The notes beneath the pieces were generated by a model, which was not told where the DNA came from, made no database searches, and was given only the letters and a program-made list of their open reading frames with translations. Positions 27,270-35,849 of a DNA stretch of 62,860 nucleotides are shown here, one piece after another. The DNA comes from Actinomycetota bacterium (GTDB taxonomy: Bacteria > Actinomycetota > Actinomycetes > Streptosporangiales > Streptosporangiaceae), in contig DAHVAN010000226.1 in the NCBI GenBank assembly GCA_027314595.1, positions 1-62,860 of the forward strand, given 5' to 3'. Numbering within the stretch: the stretch's first letter is position 1; each line of letters starts with the position of its first letter. The translations under genes and the position numbers were made by a program.

Positions 27270-27908
27270 TCAAGTCCCGGACTTGGCCGAAAGCTCGTCG
27301 AGCGCGATGTTCAGCGTGAGCACGTCCACCCGCGGCTCGCCGAGGAAGCCGAGGTTCCGGCCCTGGGTGTACTGGTTGACCAGCGCCTGGACCTTGGAGA
27401 CGGGCAGGTGCCTTGCCGCGGCCACCCGGGCGACCTGGATGTCCGCGTACTGCGGCGAGATGTCCGGGTCGAGTCCGGAGCCTGAGGCGGTGACCGCGTC
27501 CGGCGGGATCGCCGAGACCGGCACGTGGTCGAATGCCGCGATCTGCGCCTGGCGCTGCCTGATCTCCTTGAGCAGGGTGGGGTTGTTCGGCCCGAGGTTG
27601 GAGGCGCCCGAGTAGCCGGGGTCGCAGCCGTAGTCGTTCCTGGCGCCGCTTGTCGCGTTGGACGGCCGCGGCTGGAAGTACTGCGGCAGCGGGTTGCCCT
27701 GAGAATCCACGAACTCCTGGCAGATCAGGCTGGACCCGACGACCTTGCCGTTGTAGGTCACCAGCGACCCGTTGGCCTGGTGCCGGAAGGCCAGTTGCGC
27801 GACGCCCACCATGACCACGGGATAGATGATCCCGCAGACCACGGTGAAGATCAGGATCGCGCGCAGCGCCGCGATGTGCTGCCTGACGACAGACGGAAGA
27901 CGGTTCAC
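27270..27908 (-). CDS. kdpC: K+-transporting ATPase subunit C
   Basis: A 212-residue single-pass membrane subunit of the KdpFABC pump that stabilises the complex. The N-terminal helix is in ALRAILIFTVVCGIIYPVVM. Family blocks are GSSLICQEF, YFQPRPSNATSGARN, the SGSGLDPDISPQYADIQVAR motif and VDVLTLNIALDEL. The GTG at 27908, beginning VNRLPSVVRQH, matches family N-termini; a GTG at 27917 would overlap the kdpB stop (GTGA) and add three residues. Confidence 0.96.
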   Translation of the reverse strand: MNRLPSVVRQHIAALRAILIFTVVCGIIYPVVMVGVAQLAFRHQANGSLVTYNGKVVGSSLICQEFVDSQGNPLPQYFQPRPSNATSGARNDYGCDPGYSGASNLGPNNPTLLKEIRQRQAQIAAFDHVPVSAIPPDAVTASGSGLDPDISPQYADIQVARVAAARHLPVSKVQALVNQYTQGRNLGFLGEPRVDVLTLNIALDELSAKSGT

Positions 27909-27913
27909 GTCGA

Positions 27914-30085
27914 TCACCTGAATCCGGGGATGTTCATGATGATGAGGTCGATCCCCTTGATGAATATGAACGGGATGATCAGGCCGCCGACGCCGTAGAT
28001 CCACAGGTTCCTGCGGAGCATGGCGCTGGCCGACGACGGCTTGTACCGGACACCGCGCAGCGCCAGCGGGATCAGCGCGACGATGACGAGCGCGTTGAAG
28101 ATGATCGCCGAGGCGATCGCCGAATCCGGGCTGTGCAGGTGCATGATGTTCAGCTTGTTCAGCCCGGGGAACACCGAGGCGAACATCGCGGGGATGATCG
28201 CGAAGTACTTCGCGACGTCGTTGGCGATGGAGAAGGTGGTCAGCGCGCCGCGGGTGATCAGCAACTGCTTGCCAATCTCCACGATCTCGATGAGCTTGGT
28301 CGGGTTGGAGTCCAGGTCCACCATGTTCCCGGCTTCCTTGGCGGCCGAGGTCCCGGTGTTCATGGCCACGCCGACGTCGGCTTGCGCGAGGGCGGGCGCG
28401 TCGTTGGTGCCGTCGCCGGTCATCGCGACGAGCTTGCCGCCCTCCTGCTCCTTCTTGATCAGCGCCATCTTGTCCTCCGGCGTCGCCTCCGCGAGGAAGT
28501 CGTCCACGCCCGACTCTTCGGCGATGGCGCGCGCGGTCAGCGGGTTGTCGCCGGTGATCATGACGGTGCGGATGCCCATCGCCCGCATCTCCGCGAACCG
28601 CTCGGCGATGCCCTCCTTGACGATGTCCTTGAGGTAGACGACGCCGAGCGCCTGCGCCGTGCCGTTGGCCTTCTCGGCCACCACGAGCGGGGTGCCGCCG
28701 ACCGCGGAGATGCTGTCCACCGTCTGGCCGAGTTCCTCCGGCGGGGTCCCGCCGTTGTCGCGGATCCACTGGCGCACCGAGCTCGCGGCGCCCTTGCGGA
28801 CCTCGCGGCCGTCGGCCAGGTTCACCCCGCTCATCCGGGTCTGCGCGGTGAACGGCACGAACTGGGCGCCGGGCAGTTCGCCCGCACCGCGTTCGCGGAT
28901 GCCGAACTGGTTCTTGGCGAGCACCACGATCGAGCGGCCTTCCGGCGTCTCGTCCGCCAGCGACGACAGCTGTGCCGCGTCGGCGAGGCGGGCGACCTGC
29001 ACGCCGCTGACAGGCAGGAAATCGGTCGCCTGCCGGTCACCCAGGGTGATCGTGCCGGTCTTGTCCAGCAGCAGCGTATTCACGTCGCCCGCCGCCTCGA
29101 CGGCCCGGCCGGACATCGCGAGCACGTTGCGCTGCACGAGCCGGTCCATCCCGGCGATGCCGATCGCGGACAGCAGCGCCCCGATCGTGGTCGGGATCAG
29201 CGCCACGATCAGCGCGACCAGGATGATCAGGTTCTGCGGCGCCTTGGAGTAGTAGGCCATCGGCTGCAGCGTCACGACCGCCAGCACGAAGATCAGCGTC
29301 AGCGAGGCGAGCAGCACGTTCAGCGCCACCTCGTTCGGCGGCTTCTGCCGCGACGCGCCCTCGACCAGGCCGATCATCCGGTCGATGAACGTCTCGCCCG
29401 GCTTGGAGGTGATCTTCACCACGATCCGGTCCGACAGCACCTTGGTGCCGCCGGTGACCGCGGACCGGTCACCGCCGGACTCCCGGATGACCGGCGCCGA
29501 CTCTCCCGTGATGGCGCTCTCGTCGACCGACGCGACGCCCTCGACGACGTCGCCGTCTCCGGGGATGACCTGGCCCGCCTCGACGACCACGTGGTCGCCG
29601 ACCTGGAGCTGGGTGCCGGGGACTTCCTCCTCGCGCACGTCGGTCGCCCCGGGTCGCCAGCTGACCAGCCGCCGCGCGACCGTCTCGCGCTTGGTGCGCC
29701 GCAGCGCCTGCGCCTGCGCCTTGCCGCGGCCCTCGGCGACGGCCTCCGCCAGGTTGGCGAACAGCACGGTCAGCCACAGCCAGACGGTGATCGTCCAGCC
29801 GAATATCGAGCTGTGGATGATCGCCGAGTAGATGGTCAGCGCCGAGCCGGCCTCGACGACGAACATGACCGGGTTCCTGATCTGGACCCGCGGGTCCAGC
29901 TTCCTGAACGCGTCCGGAGTCGACTTCCAGAGCATCTTCGGGTCGAGCAGGCCGCCGCCGACCCGCCGGGTCTGTGTTCCCTCCCGGGGGCCGGCCCCCC
30001 GCAGACCCCCCCTCCGGGGGGACTGCCCGCCCCCCCGTACCCCCCTGGCAGCGCGCGGCGAGGCGTTGAGCGGATTGCCGGACAT
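27914..30085 (-). CDS. kdpB: K+-transporting P-type ATPase subunit B
   Basis: A 723-residue catalytic subunit of the Kdp pump. It has the phosphatase motif TGES, the phosphorylation site DKTGTITLG, the K-loop [10 protein letters not shown], the hinge [19 protein letters not shown] and about seven transmembrane segments. ATP hydrolysis drives K+ uptake through KdpA. The N-terminus is odd: residues about 8-35 are an Arg/Gly-rich insertion coded by C-homopolymer tracts at 29980-30050, before the family start [20 protein letters not shown]. That insertion contains a repeat shared with the glnD 3' end. Its start shares one base with the kdpA stop (TGATG). Confidence 0.97.
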   Translation of the reverse strand: MSGNPLNASPRAARGVRGGGQSPRRGGLRGAGPREGTQTRRVGGGLLDPKMLWKSTPDAFRKLDPRVQIRNPVMFVVEAGSALTIYSAIIHSSIFGWTITVWLWLTVLFANLAEAVAEGRGKAQAQALRRTKRETVARRLVSWRPGATDVREEEVPGTQLQVGDHVVVEAGQVIPGDGDVVEGVASVDESAITGESAPVIRESGGDRSAVTGGTKVLSDRIVVKITSKPGETFIDRMIGLVEGASRQKPPNEVALNVLLASLTLIFVLAVVTLQPMAYYSKAPQNLIILVALIVALIPTTIGALLSAIGIAGMDRLVQRNVLAMSGRAVEAAGDVNTLLLDKTGTITLGDRQATDFLPVSGVQVARLADAAQLSSLADETPEGRSIVVLAKNQFGIRERGAGELPGAQFVPFTAQTRMSGVNLADGREVRKGAASSVRQWIRDNGGTPPEELGQTVDSISAVGGTPLVVAEKANGTAQALGVVYLKDIVKEGIAERFAEMRAMGIRTVMITGDNPLTARAIAEESGVDDFLAEATPEDKMALIKKEQEGGKLVAMTGDGTNDAPALAQADVGVAMNTGTSAAKEAGNMVDLDSNPTKLIEIVEIGKQLLITRGALTTFSIANDVAKYFAIIPAMFASVFPGLNKLNIMHLHSPDSAIASAIIFNALVIVALIPLALRGVRYKPSSASAMLRRNLWIYGVGGLIIPFIFIKGIDLIIMNIPGFR
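30017..30048. repeat. C-rich GTAC repeat, copy in kdpB
   Basis: A 32-base segment, GGGGGACTGCCCG then C7-GTA-C6-TGG on the plus strand. It matches 47519-47550 at 27 of 32 positions, and all five differences are C/T transitions. Next to it CCCCCC tracts alternate with GGAGGGGG (hairpin potential). It lies inside the kdpB N-terminal coding region and encodes an Arg/Gly-rich insertion on the minus strand. Confidence 0.7.
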
Positions 30086-31785
30086 CAGTGCAGCCCTTCT
30101 GCGAACGGGCCCAGCGCGAGCGCGGGGAAGTAGGTCAGGCCGACGAGGATGATGATCACGCCGATGAGCATCCCGGCGAACAGCGGCGTATGGGTCTGCA
30201 GCGTGCCCGCGCTCGCGGGCACCGGCTGCTGTCTGGCGAGCGAGCCGCCGAGCGCCAGCACGAAGATCATCGGCGCGAACCGCGCGACAAGCATCACCAC
30301 GCCGCCCGCCAGGTTGTACCAGGTGGTGTTCGTGGCAAGGCCCGCGAACGCCGAGCCGTTGTTGTTGGCCATCGAGGTGAACGCGTAGACGATCTCGGTC
30401 AGGCCGTGCGGTCCGGGGTTGAGTATCGACGCGCGCGGTGCCTTGAACCCGAGCGAGATCGCGGCTCCGATCAGCGCGGCGCCAGGCGTGGCCAGGATGT
30501 ACAGCGCCGCGAGCTTCATCTCGGTGGGGCGGATCTTCTTGCCGATGTACTCGGGCGTGCGGCCGACCATCAGGCCGCCGATGAACACGGTCAGCACGGC
30601 GAGCATGAGCATGCCGTACAGCCCGGCGCCGACGCCGCCGGGCACGACCTCGCCGAGCATCATGTCGAACAAGGTGATGCCGCCGCCGAAGGCGGTGTAC
30701 GAATCGTGGAACGAGTTCACCGCTCCGGTGCTGGTCATGGTGGTCGAAGAGGCGAACAGCGAGGAGCCGGGTATGCCGAACCTGACCTCCTTGCCCTCCA
30801 TCGCGCCGTGCGCGGCCTGCAGGGCGGTGCCCGCGTGCTGCCACTCGAAGAACGTGATGCCGCCGATGGAGGCCAGCCACAGGAGCGCCATCACCCCGGC
30901 CAGGATGTAGCCCTGCCGGTTGTCGCCGACCATCTTGCCGAAGGTGCGCGGCAGCGCGAACGGTATGACCAGGATCAGGAAGATCTCGAACCAGTTGCTG
31001 AACGGGTTCGGGTTCTCGAACGGGTGCGCCGAGTTCGCGTTGAAGAAGCCGCCCCCGTTGTTGCCCAGCTCCTTGATGACCTCCTGCGAGGCCACCGGGC
31101 CGCCGACCATCGTCTGCCGGCCGCCGGTCAGCGTGGTGATCGCGTGGGTGAGGTTGAAGTTGTCGATCACGCCGGAGGCCATCAAGATGATGGCGCCGAT
31201 CACCGCCATCGGCAGCAGCAGCCGGACGACCACCCGGGTCAGGTCGACCCAGAAGTTGCCGAGCCGGTCGGTCTTGTTCCGCGTGAAGCCGCGGATGAGC
31301 GCGATCACGACCACGATGCCGACGCCCGCGCTGACGAAGTTCTGCACCGCCAGGCCCGCCATCTGGACGACGTAGCCCATCGTGGACTCGCCGGAGTAGT
31401 TCTGCCAGTTGGTGTTCGTGACGAACGACGCCGCGGTGTTCCAGGCCAGGAACGGCGAGACGTTGGGCATCCCGTTGGAGTAGGGCAGCCAGTGCTGCAC
31501 CCGCTCCATGAGGTAAAGGAACAGCACGCAGACCGCGGAGAAGGCCAGCACGGACCGGGCGTAGGTGCCCCAGCGCTGGTCGGCCTCGGGGTCGATGCCC
31601 ATCAGCCGGTAGAAGGCTTTCTCTACCCGCAGGTGCTTGCCGGACGTGCTGTCGCCAGTCCCGGTGGCCGACCCCCCGTACCCCCCGAAGATGCGGGCGA
31701 TGTAGTCGCCCAGCGGCTTGTAGCAGGCCGCCAGCGCGGCGACCAGCAGCGCGGCCTGGAGAAAGCCCGCGAGTGAACTGCTCAT
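30085..31785 (-). CDS. kdpA: K+-transporting ATPase subunit A
   Basis: A 566-residue polytopic subunit that binds and translocates K+, with fourfold pseudo-repeated selectivity loops. Matching segments are [40 protein letters not shown] and [19 protein letters not shown]. About ten membrane helices are visible. An unusual short Gly/Ser/Thr stretch ([16 protein letters not shown]) near residue 35 is coded by a C6-GTA-C6 tract at 31672-31686, reminiscent of the C-rich repeat in kdpB. It starts two bases from the kdpF stop. Confidence 0.97.
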   Translation of the reverse strand: MSSSLAGFLQAALLVAALAACYKPLGDYIARIFGGYGGSATGTGDSTSGKHLRVEKAFYRLMGIDPEADQRWGTYARSVLAFSAVCVLFLYLMERVQHWLPYSNGMPNVSPFLAWNTAASFVTNTNWQNYSGESTMGYVVQMAGLAVQNFVSAGVGIVVVIALIRGFTRNKTDRLGNFWVDLTRVVVRLLLPMAVIGAIILMASGVIDNFNLTHAITTLTGGRQTMVGGPVASQEVIKELGNNGGGFFNANSAHPFENPNPFSNWFEIFLILVIPFALPRTFGKMVGDNRQGYILAGVMALLWLASIGGITFFEWQHAGTALQAAHGAMEGKEVRFGIPGSSLFASSTTMTSTGAVNSFHDSYTAFGGGITLFDMMLGEVVPGGVGAGLYGMLMLAVLTVFIGGLMVGRTPEYIGKKIRPTEMKLAALYILATPGAALIGAAISLGFKAPRASILNPGPHGLTEIVYAFTSMANNNGSAFAGLATNTTWYNLAGGVVMLVARFAPMIFVLALGGSLARQQPVPASAGTLQTHTPLFAGMLIGVIIILVGLTYFPALALGPFAEGLH

Positions 31786-31786
31786 G

Positions 31787-31876
31787 TCAGAATCGCTCCG
31801 GCCTGACGAGTGCGTAGACGAGGTAGATCGTGATCACCACGGCGACGATCAGGCCGACCCAGTTCTCAGCGCTCAA
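31787..31876 (-). CDS. kdpF: K+-transporting ATPase subunit F (KdpF)
   Basis: A 29-residue hydrophobic peptide, a single membrane helix that stabilises the KdpABC complex. It reads [20 protein letters not shown] then ALVRPERF, the typical KdpF pattern with the C-terminal RPERF. The start is TTG at 31876 (conventional Met), overlapping by 11 bases the small ORF upstream. The stop is separated from the kdpA ATG by a single base. Confidence 0.9.
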   Translation of the reverse strand: MSAENWVGLIVAVVITIYLVYALVRPERF

Positions 31877-31955
31877 GGCGCTCGACCCCCTTGATGATGA
31901 GGAAGAGCACCGCGAAGACGGCCACCGTGGCGAAGATGGCCCAAAAATCGTTCAT
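31866..31955 (-). CDS. Small membrane peptide preceding kdpF
   Basis: A 29-residue ORF: MNDFWAIFATVAVFAVLFLI then IKGVERLER. It is one transmembrane helix with a short basic/acidic tail. GGGAG sits seven bases before the ATG, and the 3' end overlaps the kdpF TTG by 11 bases, so it is well placed to couple kdpF translation. Comparable peptides ending in a GVERL/GCERL-like tail occur before kdpF in other bacteria, from general knowledge. It may be a further Kdp accessory subunit. Confidence 0.7.
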   Translation of the reverse strand: MNDFWAIFATVAVFAVLFLIIKGVERLER

Positions 31956-32149
31956 CGCAACTCCCAGGCTGCTGCTGACGGGCTGCGCGCCGCTCCTGGG
32001 CGCGCCCCGGACGGCACAATCAAACCGCTGCTCAGCCCTGGTTGCCCCGGCCCTTGCAGGCCCCATGCGGCGGCGCCGGGCTTCCTAACGGGCCCCATGC
32101 GCGCCGCGCCCGCGATGCGCCGCCCGATTCGGCGCCAAGGCGGCGGACG

Positions 32150-32680
32150 CTAACGTCCGGACAGTTCCGAAATGCCCGGCACGAGCGCACGGCGCCGCGG
32201 CCACGGCCTGCGGCCGCGGCCCATCTCGTCCATCAGCGCCGACGGGGGCACGGCCAGCACCGGGCACGTGGCGTGCGCCAGGCAGTACCGGCCGACGGAC
32301 CTGCGCAGCGCGCGGCCCATCAGCGACCGCCGCCCGGTCCCGATGACGAGCAGGTCCCCGGGCTCGCTCGCCATGTTCACCAGGACAGGCCCGGTCTCGC
32401 CGCGCACCACGCGAGGCTCGACCGCCACCTCGGCGGGCACCCCGCCAAGCCCTGCGTCGAAGGCGGCGACCAGCCGGTTCATGGCGGCGTCGGTCCAGAT
32501 CCTGCGCAGGTAGGGGGAGGGGTGGCGGCGCTCGGCGAGGTCGCCGCCCGGCGGGATCCAGGCGATCACCGGCATCAGGGGGACCCGGCGCTCGCGTGCC
32601 TCCTGCGCCGCGTACCGCAGTGCCTGCAGGCTGCCGAGCGAGCCGTGCACGCCGACGACGATCCGGCGCACCGCGGACAC
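32150..32680 (-). CDS. Universal stress protein (UspA family)
   Basis: A 176-residue single Usp domain. It starts RRIVVGVHGSLGSLQALRYA and has the ATP-binding signature DLLVIGTGRRSLMGRALRRS followed by CPVLAV. A C-terminal Arg/Pro tail is short. AGGAGG precedes the GTG at 32680. It lies about 200 bases upstream of the small ORF-kdpF start on the same strand, so it may share regulation with kdp. Usp domains also occur inside KdpD. A 24-base dispersed repeat lies 65-88 bases upstream of its start. Confidence 0.92.
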   Translation of the reverse strand: MSAVRRIVVGVHGSLGSLQALRYAAQEARERRVPLMPVIAWIPPGGDLAERRHPSPYLRRIWTDAAMNRLVAAFDAGLGGVPAEVAVEPRVVRGETGPVLVNMASEPGDLLVIGTGRRSLMGRALRRSVGRYCLAHATCPVLAVPPSALMDEMGRGRRPWPRRRALVPGISELSGR

Positions 32681-32744
32681 GATGCATCGCCTCCTGACAT
32701 CACGAGGATATGCACAGTCTTACCCGCCGTAACCTCTTTCATTA

Positions 32745-32768
32745 TCCCGAACGAGCGGTGGCGTCTGT
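32745..32768. repeat. Dispersed 24-bp repeat, copy 1 (upstream of usp)
   Basis: Identical over 24 bases to 51985-52008 (begins TCCCGAACGAGC, ends GGCGTCTGT). It lies between the PQQ-lipoprotein stop and the usp start. On the minus strand it reads into CGTTCGGGATAATG. The other copy is inside the livM coding start, in the same orientation relative to the gene. Confidence 0.75.
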
Positions 32769-32779
32769 ACGGCGCACCC

Positions 32780-34303
32780 CTATACCCCGTTGATCGCGGT
32801 GACGCCGTCCAGCGTGGCGACGAACGCGGTGCCGCCGGCCAGCGACAGGGACGAGAAGTGCGGCATGCCCTCGGCGATCGCGATCTGGCTCAGCACCGCG
32901 CCGTTGGCGGGGTTCAGCTCGTACAGCGTGCCGCCGCTGTCGCTGTACCCGGTCACCCAGACGGCGCCGCCGCCGACGACGGGGGATCCGCGCGCGCCGT
33001 CCGGGCCGCGCCACAGCACCCGGATCTGGCGCTGCCGCGCGTTCACCGCGATGGCGGCCATGCCGCCGGACGAGCACGGCTCGTAGATCGTGTCCCCCGC
33101 GACCGCGGCCGCGCCGAACGCGTCGCAGATCGGCCGCGCGGCAAGCTGGTGCCCGATGCCGCCCATGCGAAGCGTGTCGAGCAGGTAGCCTACGCCGCGC
33201 TTGCCCATGATGAACGTCGCGTTCCCGGCGGCGAGCACCGGCTGGGTGGACCCGAGATCGCTGTCGTGGGCGTTGTCGTAGGCCCAGGTGGCGGGCGAGA
33301 AGAAGTCCAGCCGGCGCAGGCCGGGGCTGAGCCGTTCCACGGAGTCGCTGCCGTCGTACGCATCCCCCGGCCGCGCCGCGCCGTTCCCCGTCGACACCCA
33401 CAGGTCGCCGTCCGGCCCGGTGACGGGACCGCCAGTTCCCCAGACGGCGCCCTCGCGGGTGGTGGGGGTCATGTAGCTGATGATCGGGCCGGCCCCGGAA
33501 AGCGGCACGCCGACGACCATGCCGCGGTACGGCCCGCAGTCGCCCGCCAGCCCGCCGAAGGCCACGTACACCCGCCCCGCGTCGATCGCCAGCCCCGGCC
33601 GCTGCTGGTCGTAGGCGGGATGGTTCAGTGGCGTGGGGACGTCGACGTCGCGCCGCACCCTGACGGCTCCGTCGCTCACCGACAGGCCGAACAGCACGTG
33701 GTGGTACCCGACAGTCTCGGCCACCGCGTACACGAGGCCGTCGCGCTGGTCATAGACAGGCGTCCCGGTGATGCCGAGCGGGAAGATGTCACCGCACCCG
33801 TTCAGCTGGCTCCGCGGCACCGGGGTGCCGAGGTGGGTGCGCCAGGCCACCTTCCCCGTGAACCGGTCCAGCGCGTAGACCGAGTCGTTCTCCGTCGCCG
33901 CGATCACCATGGCGCCGACCACGAGCGGCTGGCCGTAGACGGCGCCGTCGAGCCTGGCCGTCCACCCGCGGGTGAGCGGGCCCGCCTGCGGCAGCCCGGC
34001 CGCGACGCCGGTCCGCGCGGCGTTGACGTCGAACTCGGGCCAGGCAGCCGCCGGATGGGACCGCGCGCCCGCGCTCGCGCCGAGCGTGATCGGGGACGGT
34101 CCGCCCGCGTCGCGCATGGAGCCCTGCGCCGTGCTCACGGCGCCGCCCCCGGCGCTCGCCCCGGTGCCGCCCGTGCCCGCCCCGGCGCCGCCCGTGCACG
34201 CGGCGACGACCAGGACCGCCGCCGCCAGCGCCGTCATCCGGATCGCGTTGCCGCCGGATCCCCGCGCCAGCGCGCGCACCGCTGCCCGCGGCGACCTGTT
34301 CAT
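32780..34303 (-). CDS. Secreted PQQ-like beta-propeller lipoprotein
   Basis: A 507-residue exported protein. The signal peptide ends at the lipobox VVAAC (about residue 36), then a Gly/Ala/Ser-rich linker, then a WD40/PQQ-type beta-propeller of about 400 residues (GPLTRGWTARLDGAVYGQPL, VYALDRFTGKVAWRTHLG, YELNPANGAVLSQIAIAEG). No quinone or catalytic residues can be assigned. BamB-like and PQQ-dehydrogenase-like proteins share the fold. ATG 34303 (MNRSPRAAV) is the likely start. It is divergent from the SGNH hydrolase gene. Confidence 0.85.
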   Translation of the reverse strand: MNRSPRAAVRALARGSGGNAIRMTALAAAVLVVAACTGGAGAGTGGTGASAGGGAVSTAQGSMRDAGGPSPITLGASAGARSHPAAAWPEFDVNAARTGVAAGLPQAGPLTRGWTARLDGAVYGQPLVVGAMVIAATENDSVYALDRFTGKVAWRTHLGTPVPRSQLNGCGDIFPLGITGTPVYDQRDGLVYAVAETVGYHHVLFGLSVSDGAVRVRRDVDVPTPLNHPAYDQQRPGLAIDAGRVYVAFGGLAGDCGPYRGMVVGVPLSGAGPIISYMTPTTREGAVWGTGGPVTGPDGDLWVSTGNGAARPGDAYDGSDSVERLSPGLRRLDFFSPATWAYDNAHDSDLGSTQPVLAAGNATFIMGKRGVGYLLDTLRMGGIGHQLAARPICDAFGAAAVAGDTIYEPCSSGGMAAIAVNARQRQIRVLWRGPDGARGSPVVGGGAVWVTGYSDSGGTLYELNPANGAVLSQIAIAEGMPHFSSLSLAGGTAFVATLDGVTAINGV

Positions 34304-34376
34304 CCCCGACAACATGAGTTCCTCACCGCTCGCATGCGATCAGTGTCGCAGGAGGTCCTGGCATGATGAATGGACT

Positions 34377-35282
34377 ATGGACGACAACCTCTTCCCGCGG
34401 CATCAGGGTGCGGCGTCCTTCGTCGCCCTCGGCGACAGCTTCGCCGAGGGGCTGAACGATCCCGCGCCGGGCGGCGGCTTCCGCGGCTGGGCCGACCGGC
34501 TGGCGGGCATGCTCGCGGCGGAGCACCCCGGCCTGCGGTACGCCAACCTGGCGGTGCGCGGCAAGCTGCTGCGCCAGATCGTGCGCGAGCAGGTGCCGGC
34601 CGCGGTCGCGCTCTCGCCCGCCCTGGTCAGCCTCGCCGGCGGCGGCAACGACATCCTGCGGCCGGCCGCCGACCCGGACACGCTCGCCGAGCTCTTCGAC
34701 GCGGCGGTGGCCCGGCTGAACCAGGCCGGCAGCCGGGTGCTCATGTTCACCGGCTTCGACCCGGTCGAGTTCCCGGTGCTGCGCCTGCTTCGCGGCCGGA
34801 TCGCGGCCTACAACATGCACCTGCGCGCGATCGCCGACGCCAGGGGCTGCTACCTGGTCGACCTGTGGTCGATGCGGTTCCTGCGCGACGCCAGCGCCTG
34901 GAGCCCCGACCGGCTGCATCTCACGCCGCAGTCGCACCAGCGGGTAGCGCTGCGCGCCTGCGAAGTGCTCGGCGTCCCGGTAGCGGAAGACTGGCGCGCC
35001 CCCGCCCCCGCCCCCGCCCCCGCGGCCCCGGCCCCCGCAGCCGCGACCGCTTCCGCGGCCCCGGGCACCCGGGCGGCCCGCGCCTTGGCGCGACTGGCTG
35101 CCGCCCGTCCGGCGCCTGCCCGTCCGGCGCCTGCCTGGCTGGCCGCCCGCCGCGAGGACATCCGCTGGGCCCGCGAGTACGTGCTGCCCTGGGTAAACCG
35201 CCGCCTGCGCGGCACCTCCTCCGGTGACGGCCTCCACCCCAAGCGCCCCGACCTCAAGCCGGTAACCCCGCCCGTCACGTAG
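34377..35282 (+). CDS. SGNH/GDSL-family hydrolase
   Basis: A 301-residue esterase-type enzyme, cytosolic as no signal peptide is seen. Block I is FVALGDSFAEGLNDP (Ser nucleophile), block III has GGGNDI and block V is SPDRLHLTPQSHQRVA (Asp and His). An Ala/Pro repeat linker follows (about 205-250), then a conserved tail EYVLPWVNRRLRG and SSGDG(L)HPKRP, a tail common in actinomycete members. Substrate unknown. The GGAGG at 34351 is 21 bases from ATG 34377, rather far, but no other in-frame start exists between them. Confidence 0.88.
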   Translation: MDDNLFPRHQGAASFVALGDSFAEGLNDPAPGGGFRGWADRLAGMLAAEHPGLRYANLAVRGKLLRQIVREQVPAAVALSPALVSLAGGGNDILRPAADPDTLAELFDAAVARLNQAGSRVLMFTGFDPVEFPVLRLLRGRIAAYNMHLRAIADARGCYLVDLWSMRFLRDASAWSPDRLHLTPQSHQRVALRACEVLGVPVAEDWRAPAPAPAPAAPAPAAATASAAPGTRAARALARLAAARPAPARPAPAWLAARREDIRWAREYVLPWVNRRLRGTSSGDGLHPKRPDLKPVTPPVT

Positions 35283-35849
35283 CGCCCTGGCCGCTCCGCG
35301 TCGGCTGGCGGCTCGCAACCGCGGCCGTGGCGCAGCAGCCAGCCGTGACCAGATAGCCGCGCACGGCGAAGGCTTCCCGCAGTGCACGGCGCTGCGGGAG
35401 CCGTGACAGCCGCGACGCCGGGCATCGAGCCGGCCGGCTGCCCGGCGCGCAGTCCCGTGCCAGGACCGCCTCACCCGGGACCCCGCCGCCCCCCGGTTCC
35501 CGGGCGCGTCCGGTGGCCGCCGCCCGCCGCGGGTCCGCGCGGCCCGCGGGCCCCGCCAGCCGGCGCCCAGCGGCCAGGACAGGACAGCGCCCGACGGATT
35601 AACCACCAGGATCAGGCTCTGGCGCGAATCTCTGGCCGGTAACGATGACCGCCTCTAACCTGCGTCCCGTGCGTCCCGCACGAACCACTGGCTCGTGCCG
35701 CGTTCTGGGCCAGATGCGCGGCTACCCCGGTTCGATTGGGCCAGATGCGCAGCTGCCCCAATTACGGATGCGCAGGTGCCCCAATTAGGTTGGCGTGGCC
35801 CCGGTCCCGGACGACCGGGGCAGGGGCGATGGCCCCGCACGATGGGCGT
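35283..35849. other. 567-base intergenic region with repeats
   Basis: No protein-like reading frame or RNA gene is recognised. The first 350 bases are very GC-rich. The last 170 hold the dispersed 39-base repeat (35681-35719) followed by imperfect tandem units sharing GATGCGC at 35713, 35744 and 35767 (listed separately). It lies between the converging SGNH hydrolase and membrane-protein genes, so it also spans the 3' ends of both transcripts. Confidence 0.6.
35681..35790. repeat. Dispersed 39-bp repeat, copy 2, with local tandem units
   Basis: 35681-35719 matches 17320-17358 at 37 of 39 positions. Three local units follow, starting GATGCGC at 35713, 35744 and 35767 (spacings 31 and 23). The last two share GATGCGCAG(C/G)TGCCCCAATTA. 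TGGGCCAGATGCGCAGC at 35737-35753 is also found exactly at 17345-17361. CACGA...TCGTG at 35680-35697 can pair in this copy. Confidence 0.75.

Noticed and set aside
30088-31776. A long plus-strand open frame of about 560 codons over kdpA
   Set aside because: It is a GC-skew shadow of the conserved kdpA gene on the minus strand and its composition (His/Arg/Asp-rich) has no domain.
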